Both the position numbers and the translations under genes were made by a program. From NCBI GenBank assembly GCA_030840415.1, contig JAVEEO010000012.1:1-11823 (forward strand): a DNA stretch of 11,823 nt, written 5' to 3'. Positions 6,400 to 11,823 of the stretch are shown here, in pieces. This DNA comes from Pseudonocardiales bacterium. Lineage in GTDB: Bacteria > Actinomycetota > Actinomycetes > Mycobacteriales > Jatrophihabitantaceae. The notes beneath the pieces were generated by a model. It saw nothing but the letters and a program-made list of their open reading frames with translations, did not search any database and was not told where the DNA came from. Position 1 is the first letter of the stretch; the number at the start of each line of letters is the position of its first letter.

Positions 6400-7821
6400 T
6401 CAGCTGAAGGTGAACCAGTTCAGGTTGACGAAATCCTGCCCCGAACCGGTCACGAACTTCAGGTACACGGTGTGGGTTCCGGTGGTGCTGCTGATCCCGC
6501 CGGGCACCGTGGTCCAGCTCTGCCAGCCGCCGGTGTTGCCGACCGAGAAGGTGCCGATCGCCGGGTTGGTGAGAGCGTCGAGGTGCACCTCGATGATCCC
6601 ACTGACCCCGGCGGCGGCCCCGCTGGCAACCCGCGCGTTGATGGTGTGCAGGCCGGCCGTTCCGAAGTTGATGTTGTTGTACTGCAGCCAATCGCCGTTG
6701 CCGATGAAGCCGACGTCCTGGCCGCCGCCGGTGTCGGTGCAGGCCTCGGTCGTGGTGCCGGACTGGGTGGCGAAGGATTCGGCCTGGATCGTCGAGGTCG
6801 CACCGGTGCCGCCGGTCGAGCCGCCCTTGGTGTACGCGGCGACGTAGTCGACCAGCATCGGCTGGCCGGACACCGTGGCCGCGGTCGGACCGCCGCCGAA
6901 GGCTGCCGGGAAGCCGCCGCCGATCGCGACGTTGAGGATCACGAAGAAGCCGTGATGGGTGGCATTGTTCCAGGTGGTGGCATCGACCTGGTTGGAGTTG
7001 ATGGTGAAGAAGTTGGCGCCGTCGAGGTAGTAGCGGATCTGCTCCGGGCTCACCGAGCGGTCGTACTCCATCGCGTAGGTGTGGAAGCCGGTCTGGCAGC
7101 CGGTGCAGGCCCGCTCGCCGCTGCCGATGCCGGTGGTCTCGTTGCACGGGCCGCCGGGGTTGGTGCCGCAGTGCAGCGTGGCGAACTCCGAGCTGCGGCC
7201 GTTGATGTCCTCCAGGATGTCGATCTCGCCGATGCTCGGCCAGTTCGTGGCACCCACCGGGCGAGCCGCCGCACCGAGCATCCAGAACGCGGGCCAGTAG
7301 CCCGCGCCGTTGCTGGTGGTGACGTTCGGCTGCTGGATCGAGGCCTCTACCCGCAGCACGCCGCCGGTCGGGGCGGCCAGGTCGGTGCGCTGGGTCTCCA
7401 CCCGGCCCGAGGTCCAGCGCCCCGCGGCGTCCCGGATCGGCTTGATGGCCAGGTGGCCGGCACCGTCCTGATAGACGTTCGCGGTGCTGCTGGTCATCGT
7501 CTCGACCTCGCCGGTGCCCCAGTTGGCGGCGCCACCGGGGTATCCGGTGCCGGTGTCGTAGAGCCAGTTGGCGGTGTTCAGGCCGGTGCCGGCGGCACCG
7601 CCGAAGTCCTCGCTGAAGGCGGTCGTCCAACCGGCGGGCGGAGCCGGCACGGCGGCGGGGCTTGTTCCGGCGGTAGGGCTTGTTCCGGCGGCGGTGGCGC
7701 TTCCGGCGGTGGCGAGCAGGCCGGATCCGGCCAGCGGCACCAGTAGTGCGAGCGCGCTGATCACGATGGCGGGCCCTGCCCGGCGGCTGCCGCGCAGGGT
7801 GTCGGAGCTGAAGATCGACAC
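6400..7821 (-). CDS. Secreted GH16 beta-glucanase (laminarinase-like) with C-terminal CBM6
   Basis: 473-residue exported glycoside hydrolase that probably cleaves beta-1,3- or mixed-linkage glucans outside the cell. Residues 1-45 are a signal peptide: RR at 13-14, a hydrophobic core at about 18-38 and a likely Ala-rich cleavage site near ATAA/G (43-46). A Thr/Ser/Pro/Ala linker (47-63) contains a duplicated AGTSP unit. The GH16 domain (about 65-332) carries the signature E199-I-D201-I-L-E204, with E199 expected as nucleophile and E204 as acid/base, plus GYWPAFWML before it. After a short linker (KGGSTGGTG), residues about 345-472 match a CBM6 module (IQAES at the start, GDWLQYN, VNLNWF at the end). 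GTG 7821 is chosen because AAAGGA is 6 bases upstream and because it places the signal peptide at the N-terminus; the frame is open 30 codons further, but that stretch contains the operator. A LacI-type operator and promoter lie upstream. Confidence 0.95.
   Translation of the reverse strand: MSIFSSDTLRGSRRAGPAIVISALALLVPLAGSGLLATAGSATAAGTSPTAGTSPAAVPAPPAGWTTAFSEDFGGAAGTGLNTANWLYDTGTGYPGGAANWGTGEVETMTSSTANVYQDGAGHLAIKPIRDAAGRWTSGRVETQRTDLAAPTGGVLRVEASIQQPNVTTSNGAGYWPAFWMLGAAARPVGATNWPSIGEIDILEDINGRSSEFATLHCGTNPGGPCNETTGIGSGERACTGCQTGFHTYAMEYDRSVSPEQIRYYLDGANFFTINSNQVDATTWNNATHHGFFVILNVAIGGGFPAAFGGGPTAATVSGQPMLVDYVAAYTKGGSTGGTGATSTIQAESFATQSGTTTEACTDTGGGQDVGFIGNGDWLQYNNINFGTAGLHTINARVASGAAAGVSGIIEVHLDALTNPAIGTFSVGNTGGWQSWTTVPGGISSTTGTHTVYLKFVTGSGQDFVNLNWFTFS
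7658..7691 (-). repeat. 18-bp duplication in the linker of the GH16 gene
   Basis: GGGCTTGTTCCGGCGG occurs at 7658-7673 and 7676-7691, a period of 18 bases or six codons. It encodes the duplicated AGTSP part of the linker after the signal peptide, so it changes linker length without affecting frame. Confidence 0.8.
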
Positions 7822-7875
7822 GAGCGTTCCTTTCGGGGGCTGCGCGAAGGGACCGTGTGGATGGTCCCCACACTG

Positions 7876-7889
7876 TGAGAGCGCTCCCA
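7876..7889 (-). promoter_or_regulatory. LacI/CebR-type operator for the GH16 gene
   Basis: The minus strand reads TGGGAGCGCTCTCA, matching the palindrome TGGGAGCGCTCCCA known for CebR-type LacI-family repressors of actinobacteria at 13 of 14 positions. It lies about 12 bases downstream of the putative -10 box, where a bound repressor would block transcription. The inducer is expected to be a glucan-derived oligosaccharide, by analogy only. Confidence 0.75.
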
Positions 7890-7900
7890 CGCGCAGGGTG

Positions 7901-7906
7901 ATCATA
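7901..7906 (-). promoter_or_regulatory. Putative -10 box of the GH16 promoter
   Basis: TATGAT on the minus strand matches TATAAT at five of six positions. Transcription would start near 7894, just before the operator. No convincing -35 is visible at 16-18 bases upstream, which suggests an activator or an extended contact. Confidence 0.5.
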
Positions 7907-7922
7907 AGCATTGCGATCTATC

Positions 7923-7953
7923 TTCGGATAGGGCGATTTATCCGAGTTCGGAT
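7923..7953. promoter_or_regulatory. Inverted repeat TCGGATA-N8-TATCCGA plus a third half-site
   Basis: TCGGATA (7924-7930) and TATCCGA (7939-7945) are perfect inverted arms around 8 bases, and TTCGGAT recurs directly at 7947-7953, 24 bases after its first copy at 7923-7929. It sits where a -35 region for GH16 would be, so an activator or second regulator could bind. It is an unrecognised motif. Confidence 0.4.
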
Positions 7954-7961
7954 TACTAGCA

Positions 7962-7990
7962 GGCGCCGGCGCCGGCGCCGGCGCCGGCGC
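7962..7990. repeat. GGCGCC microsatellite
   Basis: Four complete copies of GGCGCC and five bases of a fifth run without interruption. Each unit is itself a palindrome, so the tract can form alternative hairpins. It is non-coding and lies between divergent promoters. Confidence 0.9.
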
Positions 7991-8072
7991 GGACGCCGGC
8001 TGCCGAAGCCACCTGCCTGGCCACCACCGGCGGGTCACTTCGAGGTTGTCCGCCGTCCCCGGCTGCCGGGGC

Positions 8073-8087
8073 TAGGCTTGCAAGTCG
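8073..8087 (+). promoter_or_regulatory. Candidate leaderless -10 element for the prenyl transferase
   Basis: TAGGCT (8073-8078) fits TANNNT and is 8 bases before GTG 8087. The only ribosome-site-like bases, AGG at 8074-8076, lie within the element itself. A TTGTCC at 8046-8051 is 21 bases away, too far for a normal -35. Confidence 0.4.
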
Positions 8088-8854
8088 TGGACCTCCGGAG
8101 TGGCCTCTACTCGCTCTACGAGCGCCGGCTGCTGAAGGCATTGGCCGGCCGCCCGGTTCCCCGGCATGTGGCGGTGATGCTCGACGGCAACCGGCGCTGG
8201 GCCCGGGCCGCCGGCCTGGAGAACGTCAACCATGGTCATGCGGTGGGCGCCGTCCATATCGGCAACCTGCTGGCCTGGTGCGCCGAGGCCGGCGTCCAGC
8301 ACGTGACGCTCTGGCTGCTGTCCACCGACAACCTGCACCGGGATCCTGCCGAGGTCGGCCCACTGCTGCGCATCATCGCCGGCGTCGCCCAGGACCTGTC
8401 CGCGGCCGACCAGCCCTGGCAGCTCAACGTGGTGGGCGCGCTGGACACCCTGCCCGCCAGCACCGCCGAGGCGCTCAAGACCGCGGCCGAGCGCTCGGCC
8501 GGCAAGACCGGCATGACGGTCAACCTGGCGGTCGGCTACGGCGGTCGCCGCGAGATCGCCGACGCGGTGCGCTCGCTGCTGCAATCGCATGCCCAGGCCG
8601 GCACCTCGATCGAGGAGCTGGCCGAGATCATCGACGTCGAGCACATCGCCGATCATCTCTACACCAAGGGTCAGCCCGATCCAGATCTGGTGATCAGGAC
8701 CTCGGGGGAGCAGCGGCTGTCCGGCTTCCTGCTGTGGCAGTCGGCACATTCGGAGTTCTACTTCTGCGACGCGCTCTGGCCGGACTTCCGCAAGACCGAC
8801 TTCCTGCGTGCCCTGCGCGACTTCTCCGAGCGGCAGCGGCGCTTCGGCAACTGA
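8087..8854 (+). CDS. Cis-prenyl diphosphate synthase, short-chain Z-type like Rv1086
   Basis: 255-residue cytosolic or membrane-associated enzyme that condenses isopentenyl diphosphate with an allylic diphosphate to give cis-prenyl chains, feeding lipid carriers of cell-wall synthesis. Family signatures are PRHVAVMLDGNRRWARAAG with catalytic D33, WLLSTDNLHR, NLAVGYGGRREI and QPDPDLVIRTSGEQRLSGFLLWQS. The RTSGEQRLSGFLLWQS form and N-terminus (GLYSLYERRL) resemble the mycobacterial Z,E-farnesyl diphosphate synthase Rv1086 rather than the long-chain UppS/Rv2361c, so a short product is likely but not provable here. GTG 8087 is chosen because it gives the family's N-terminus and follows a TAGGCT element; TTG at 8078 is an alternative. 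The frame is open upstream to 7568, but that runs antisense through the GH16 gene. Confidence 0.93.
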   Translation: MDLRSGLYSLYERRLLKALAGRPVPRHVAVMLDGNRRWARAAGLENVNHGHAVGAVHIGNLLAWCAEAGVQHVTLWLLSTDNLHRDPAEVGPLLRIIAGVAQDLSAADQPWQLNVVGALDTLPASTAEALKTAAERSAGKTGMTVNLAVGYGGRREIADAVRSLLQSHAQAGTSIEELAEIIDVEHIADHLYTKGQPDPDLVIRTSGEQRLSGFLLWQSAHSEFYFCDALWPDFRKTDFLRALRDFSERQRRFGN

Positions 8855-8961
8855 GCCGCGGCCGGCCTACGGCGTGGCGTGGCACCGCGGCCCGGACGCT
8901 GACGTAGCGTCCCCGGCAGGCGCTCGGTCCGCAGGATCGGCGCTCGGGAGGTCCCTTGACG

Positions 8962-9105
8962 GTGGTGAAAAGCCAGCGGGGGGCCGGCATCGCCCCCGTA
9001 TCATGGGGAATGACCGGAACCCTCGACAGTGGCAGGCGTCGGTGCCGCGCCTGCCCACGGCGTCGCAAGTGTCATGACGCCGCAGCGCCCAGGAGCCCAC
9101 TGTGA
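8962..9105 (+). CDS. Candidate small ORF translationally coupled to phoH2 (possible PhoAT-type antitoxin)
   Basis: The frame ends in a TGA that overlaps the phoH2 GTG start as GTGA (9102-9105), a typical coupling junction. From GTG 8962 the product would be 47 residues, very basic, with [16 protein letters not shown] containing a C-x2-C-x5-C-H pattern. A near-perfect ribosome site GGGAGG (8946-8951) is 10 bases before GTG 8962; TTG 8956 and GTG 8965 are alternatives. A shorter 31-residue form could begin at ATG 9010, five bases after a TATCAT element (8999-9004). In mycobacteria phoH2 is described as a toxin gene preceded by a small antitoxin gene, phoAT, which makes the position suggestive. 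Against it, third-position GC is only about 72 percent and AGG and CGT codons occur, so coding pressure is weak. Confidence 0.38.
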   Translation: MVKSQRGAGIAPVSWGMTGTLDSGRRRCRACPRRRKCHDAAAPRSPL

Positions 9106-10460
9106 CCCACCCGAACCCCACCTCCACCGGACCCGCGGCTTCGGCTGACCGGGCCGTCAAGACCTTCGTCCTGGACACCTCGGTACTGCTGTCCGATCCC
9201 GGCGCGCTGGCTCGCTTCGGCGAGCACGACGTCGTCCTGCCGCTGGTGGTGATCGGCGAGCTCGAGGGCAAGCGCCACCATCCCGAACTCGGCTGGTTCG
9301 CCCGCGAGACGCTGCGCGCCCTGGACGACCTGCGGATCAGGCACGGCCGGCTGGATGCGCCGGTGCCGGTCGGTGAGGACGGCGGCACCCTGCACGTCGA
9401 ACTGAACCACTCGGACCTGGCGCTGCTGCCGGCCGGCTTCCGGGTCGAGAGCAACGACTCGCGGATTCTGGCCGTGGCCCTGAACCTGGCCAACGAGGGC
9501 CGCGAGGTGGTGCTGGTCTCCAAGGACATGCCGCTGCGGGTCAAGGCCGCCGCCGTCGGGCTGGCCTCCGACGAGTACCGGGTGCACCCCGGCATCGACT
9601 CGGGCTGGACCGGGATGGCCGAGGTTGAGGTGTCGAGCTCGGTCATCGACTCCCTCTACGGCGCCGACCGGGTCGAGGCGCCCGAGACCGATGAGCTGCT
9701 GCGGGTCGGCGAGTTGCCCTGCCACACCGGCCTGGTACTGCACTCGGCGCGCGGTTCGGCGCTGGCCCGACTGACCCCGGACAAGCAGCTGAAGCTGGTA
9801 CGCGGCGACCGGGAGGCATTCGGCCTGCGGGGCCGCTCGGCCGAGCAGCGGATCGCGCTGGACCTGCTGCTGGACCCCGAGGTCGGCATCGTGTCGCTGG
9901 GCGGCCGGGCCGGGACGGGCAAGTCGGCGCTGGCGCTGTGCGCCGGCCTGGACGCGGTGATGGAGCGGCGGGCCCACAAGAAGGTGGTGGTGTTCCGGCC
10001 GCTGTACGCGGTGGGCGGCCAGGAGCTGGGCTACCTGCCCGGCAGCGAGAACGAGAAGATGGCGCCGTGGGCCCAGGCGGTGTTCGACACCCTGGGCGCG
10101 CTGGTGAGCAAGGACGTGATGGAGGAGGTGATGGATCGCGGCATGGTGGAGGTGCTGCCGCTGACCCACATCCGCGGCCGTTCCCTGCACGACTCGTTCG
10201 TGATCGTGGACGAGGCGCAGTCGCTGGAGCGCAACGTCCTGCTGACCGTGCTGTCGCGGATCGGGCAGGGCTCGAGAGTGGTGCTGACCCACGACGTCGC
10301 CCAGCGCGACAACCTGCGGGTCGGCCGGCACGACGGCGTGGCGGCGGTGATCGAGGCACTGCGCGGGCATCCGCTGTTCGCCCACGTCACGCTCACCCGG
10401 TCCGAGCGCTCGCCGATCGCCGCGCTGGTCACCGAACTGCTCGAGGACGTCAGCCTCTAG
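9102..10460 (+). CDS. phoH2: PhoH2: PIN-domain ribonuclease fused to PhoH ATPase/helicase
   Basis: 452 residues with two domains. Residues about 20-165 are a PIN nuclease domain with acidic residues placed as in VapC toxins: D25 (FVLDTSVLL), E53 or E55 (GELEGKRHH), D119 (ESNDSRIL) and D142 (SKDMPLR). Residues about 240-452 are a PhoH P-loop ATPase: Walker A GRAGTGKS (268-275) and Walker B VIVDEAQ (D370, E371), followed by sensor-like [21 protein letters not shown] sequence. Mycobacterial homologues act as RNA-cleaving, RNA-unwinding toxins with an upstream antitoxin. All catalytic positions appear present, so the protein should be active. GTG 9102 is supported by AGGAG 6 bases upstream. The 3' end overlaps that of the convergent PPOX gene by 11 bases. 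Confidence 0.95.
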   Translation: MTHPNPTSTGPAASADRAVKTFVLDTSVLLSDPGALARFGEHDVVLPLVVIGELEGKRHHPELGWFARETLRALDDLRIRHGRLDAPVPVGEDGGTLHVELNHSDLALLPAGFRVESNDSRILAVALNLANEGREVVLVSKDMPLRVKAAAVGLASDEYRVHPGIDSGWTGMAEVEVSSSVIDSLYGADRVEAPETDELLRVGELPCHTGLVLHSARGSALARLTPDKQLKLVRGDREAFGLRGRSAEQRIALDLLLDPEVGIVSLGGRAGTGKSALALCAGLDAVMERRAHKKVVVFRPLYAVGGQELGYLPGSENEKMAPWAQAVFDTLGALVSKDVMEEVMDRGMVEVLPLTHIRGRSLHDSFVIVDEAQSLERNVLLTVLSRIGQGSRVVLTHDVAQRDNLRVGRHDGVAAVIEALRGHPLFAHVTLTRSERSPIAALVTELLEDVSL

Positions 10461-11052
10461 CGGCCGGATCTCCCGAGGCCGGCTCGCGGGTCCGCTCGCC
10501 CAGGTCGCCGAGCGCGGGCAGGCCGTCGATCGAGGTCGCGTTCTTGGTCTCGGGGTACTCGCGATACGGCTCGGGCCCGCGCTTCTCCTGGTGCAGGTCG
10601 AGCACCTCGCGGTGGGCGACGAAGTCCATCAGCGGCACCGCATAGCCGCAGGAGTCGCTGACCCGGTCCAGGTCCACCATCACGATGGCGCGCTGGGCGG
10701 TGACCCGCTGCTTGGGAAAGGCAGCCCGCAGCGACTCGAACTCCGGGTCCTGGGTGAGCACGATCCGGCCCGTGCCGTAGAGCCGGACGATGTTGGTCCG
10801 GCCGGTGAAGGCGGCGAACATCAGCGTGATCCGGCCGTTCTCGCGCAGATGGGCGATGGTCTCCGACCCGGAGCCGTAGTAGTCGAGGTAGCCGACCCGG
10901 TGCTGGTCGAAGACCACGAAGGTGCCGGTCATGCCCTTGGGCGAGACGTTGACGTGGCCGTCGGCGGCCAACGGCGCGGTGGCCACGAAGAAGACCGGCT
11001 GGCTGTCCAGCCACCCCGCCAGCTTGTCGTCGATCCCGTCGTAGACGTGCAT
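10450..11052 (-). CDS. Pyridoxamine 5'-phosphate oxidase (PPOX) family protein
   Basis: 200-residue protein of the FMN-binding split-barrel superfamily. The N-terminal part has the usual order: [21 protein letters not shown] (residues 20-40), [25 protein letters not shown] and [11 protein letters not shown]. Such proteins bind FMN, F420 or heme; the cofactor and substrate here cannot be settled from sequence, and it is not a canonical PdxH because the long C-terminal PdxH block is missing. Residues about 150-200 form a charged tail ([18 protein letters not shown], then [16 protein letters not shown]) without recognised domain. ATG 11052 has GGGAGG 4 bases upstream. The gene begins 22 bases after the fumarase stop on the same strand, so an operon is likely. 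The last codons overlap the end of phoH2 on the other strand. Confidence 0.88.
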   Translation of the reverse strand: MHVYDGIDDKLAGWLDSQPVFFVATAPLAADGHVNVSPKGMTGTFVVFDQHRVGYLDYYGSGSETIAHLRENGRITLMFAAFTGRTNIVRLYGTGRIVLTQDPEFESLRAAFPKQRVTAQRAIVMVDLDRVSDSCGYAVPLMDFVAHREVLDLHQEKRGPEPYREYPETKNATSIDGLPALGDLGERTREPASGDPAARG

Positions 11053-11074
11053 CCGGCCTCCCGCTGACGATTCG

Positions 11075-11823
11075 TCAGCGCTGCTCGGCCGGCCGGGTCA
11101 TCGACAGCACGTCCAGCACCTCGTCGAGCTTGGCCTCGGTGATCGCCCCGGACTCGACGTGGCCCCGCTCGATCACCACCTGCCGGATGGTCTTGCGCTC
11201 GGCCAGCGCCTGCTTGGCGATCTTGGCGGCCTCGTCGTAGCCGACGTAGTGGTTGAGCGGCGTGACGATCGAGGGCGAGGACTCGGCGTACTCGCGGCAG
11301 CGCTCGACGTTGGCCTCGATGCCGGCCACGCACTTGTCGGCGAACACCGTGCTGACGTTGGCGATCAGCCGGATCGACTCCAGGACGTTGCGCGCCATCA
11401 CCGGCAGCATCACGTTCAGCTCGAAGTTGCCGGACGCGCCGGCAAAGGCGACCGCGGCGTCGTTGCCGATCACCTGGGCCGCCACCTGGCAGACGGCTTC
11501 GCACAGCACCGGGTTGACCTTGCCGGGCATGATCGAGGAGCCCGGCTGCAGGTCGGGCAGGAACAGTTCGGTCAGCCCGGTCCGCGGCCCGGAGCCCATC
11601 CAGCGGATGTCGTTGCTGACCTTGTTCAGGCTGACCGCGATGGTGCGCAGCACGCCGGACAGCTCCACCAGCCCGTCTCGGGCTCCCTGCGCCTCGAAGT
11701 GGTCGCGCGCCTCGGTCAGCGGCAGCCCGGTCGCCGCCGCCACCTCGGCGATGACCGCGGCCGGGAAGCCGGGCGGCGTGTTGATCCCGGTCCCCACCGC
11801 CGTCCCGCCCAGCGGCAGCTCGG
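11075..11823 (-). CDS. fumC: Class II fumarate hydratase, C-terminal part (5' end outside window)
   Basis: 248 C-terminal residues are visible of a protein normally about 460-470 long. The enzyme interconverts fumarate and malate in the citric acid cycle. Visible signatures are [13 protein letters not shown] at the window edge, [12 protein letters not shown], and the superfamily signature [11 protein letters not shown], which contains the catalytic serine loop. The C-terminus has the expected [20 protein letters not shown] and VLSMTRP blocks. The frame is intact to the right edge and the N-terminal half lies beyond it. The lyase superfamily includes aspartase and argininosuccinate lyase, but the GTAVGTGIN and [14 protein letters not shown] strings favour fumarase. 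The PPOX gene follows after a 22-base gap. Confidence 0.94.
   Translation of the reverse strand, partial: ELPLGGTAVGTGINTPPGFPAAVIAEVAAATGLPLTEARDHFEAQGARDGLVELSGVLRTIAVSLNKVSNDIRWMGSGPRTGLTELFLPDLQPGSSIMPGKVNPVLCEAVCQVAAQVIGNDAAVAFAGASGNFELNVMLPVMARNVLESIRLIANVSTVFADKCVAGIEANVERCREYAESSPSIVTPLNHYVGYDEAAKIAKQALAERKTIRQVVIERGHVESGAITEAKLDEVLDVLSMTRPAEQR

Larger units (their letters stand above)
7822..8086. other. Divergent intergenic control region, GH16 and uppS-like gene
   Basis: 265 bases separate the two divergent start codons. From left to right they hold the GH16 leader with overlapping inverted repeats (GGGACC at 7849-7854 with GGTCCC at 7863-7868; GTGTGG at 7855-7860 with CCACAC at 7868-7873), the LacI-type operator, a minus-strand -10 box, an inverted repeat, a GGCGCC microsatellite, and the proposed -10 of the plus-strand gene. 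Confidence 0.6.

Noticed and set aside
6055..7746. 563-residue plus-strand ORF across the intergenic region and opposite GH16
   Set aside because: It is antisense to a clear GH16-CBM6 gene and is low-complexity Gly/Ala/Arg-rich, as expected for a shadow frame.
6350..8038. 562-residue minus-strand ORF covering the GH16 locus
   Set aside because: The overlapping frame contains the signal peptide, EIDILE catalytic signature and CBM6; this one is Arg/His-rich noise.
8855..8897. Hairpin of two CCGCGG blocks after the prenyl transferase gene as terminator
   Set aside because: The pairing is at most 7 bp with a loop of more than 20 bases and no T tract.
9003..9077. 24-residue ORF starting ATG GGG upstream of phoH2
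   Set aside because: It has no ribosome site and does not reach the phoH2 start; the overlapping frame ending in GTGA is the better candidate.

Overview
The window is high-GC DNA with strong G/C bias at third codon positions, actinobacterial -10 elements of the TANNNT type, several GTG starts, a LacI/CebR-type operator and actinobacterial families (PIN-PhoH 'PhoH2', short Z-prenyl transferase, minimal family-A polymerase). This points to an Actinomycetota chromosome; I cannot name the genus from sequence alone. The segment uppS-like / phoH2 / fumarase recalls the order Rv1086 ... phoH2 (Rv1095) ... fum (Rv1098c) in Mycobacterium tuberculosis, which suggests partly conserved synteny.

Layout. 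2-1750 (-): family-A DNA polymerase with a degenerate exonuclease-like N-terminus, running off the left edge. 1816-2499 (-): SAM-dependent methyltransferase upstream of the polymerase on the same strand. 2500-2610: divergent promoter region. 2611-3525 (+): aldose 1-epimerase. 3642-5630 (+): thioredoxin-domain/six-hairpin protein of the YyaL/SSP411 family. 5641-5982 (+): small two-helix membrane protein whose tail is nine 5-residue repeats, probably leaderless. 5983-6399: 417 bases with no convincing gene, holding an imperfect repeat array and a minus-strand terminator overlapped by a competing hairpin; a candidate non-coding RNA. 6400-7821 (-): secreted GH16 beta-glucanase with a CBM6 module, with a CebR-like operator at its promoter. 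7822-8086: divergent control region with a GGCGCC microsatellite. 8087-8854 (+): Z-prenyl diphosphate synthase. 8962-9105 (+): candidate small ORF whose stop overlaps the next start. 9102-10460 (+): PIN-PhoH toxin/helicase PhoH2. 10450-11052 (-): PPOX flavin-barrel protein whose 3' end overlaps that of phoH2. 11075-11823 (-): C-terminal half of class II fumarase, running off the right edge.

How the genes may work together. Most are housekeeping genes in short independent transcription units. Probable pairs are methyltransferase to polymerase, fumarase to PPOX protein, and the small ORF with phoH2, which would match a PhoAT-PhoH2 antitoxin-toxin arrangement. The GH16 gene looks like a stand-alone polysaccharide-degradation unit under LacI-family control. 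The less ordinary parts are the repeat array at 6045-6310, the repeat-tailed membrane protein, the small ORF before phoH2, and a recurrent TAGNNT-N7/8-start arrangement implying leaderless transcripts. I saw no tRNA, rRNA, CRISPR array, insertion sequence or prophage gene.
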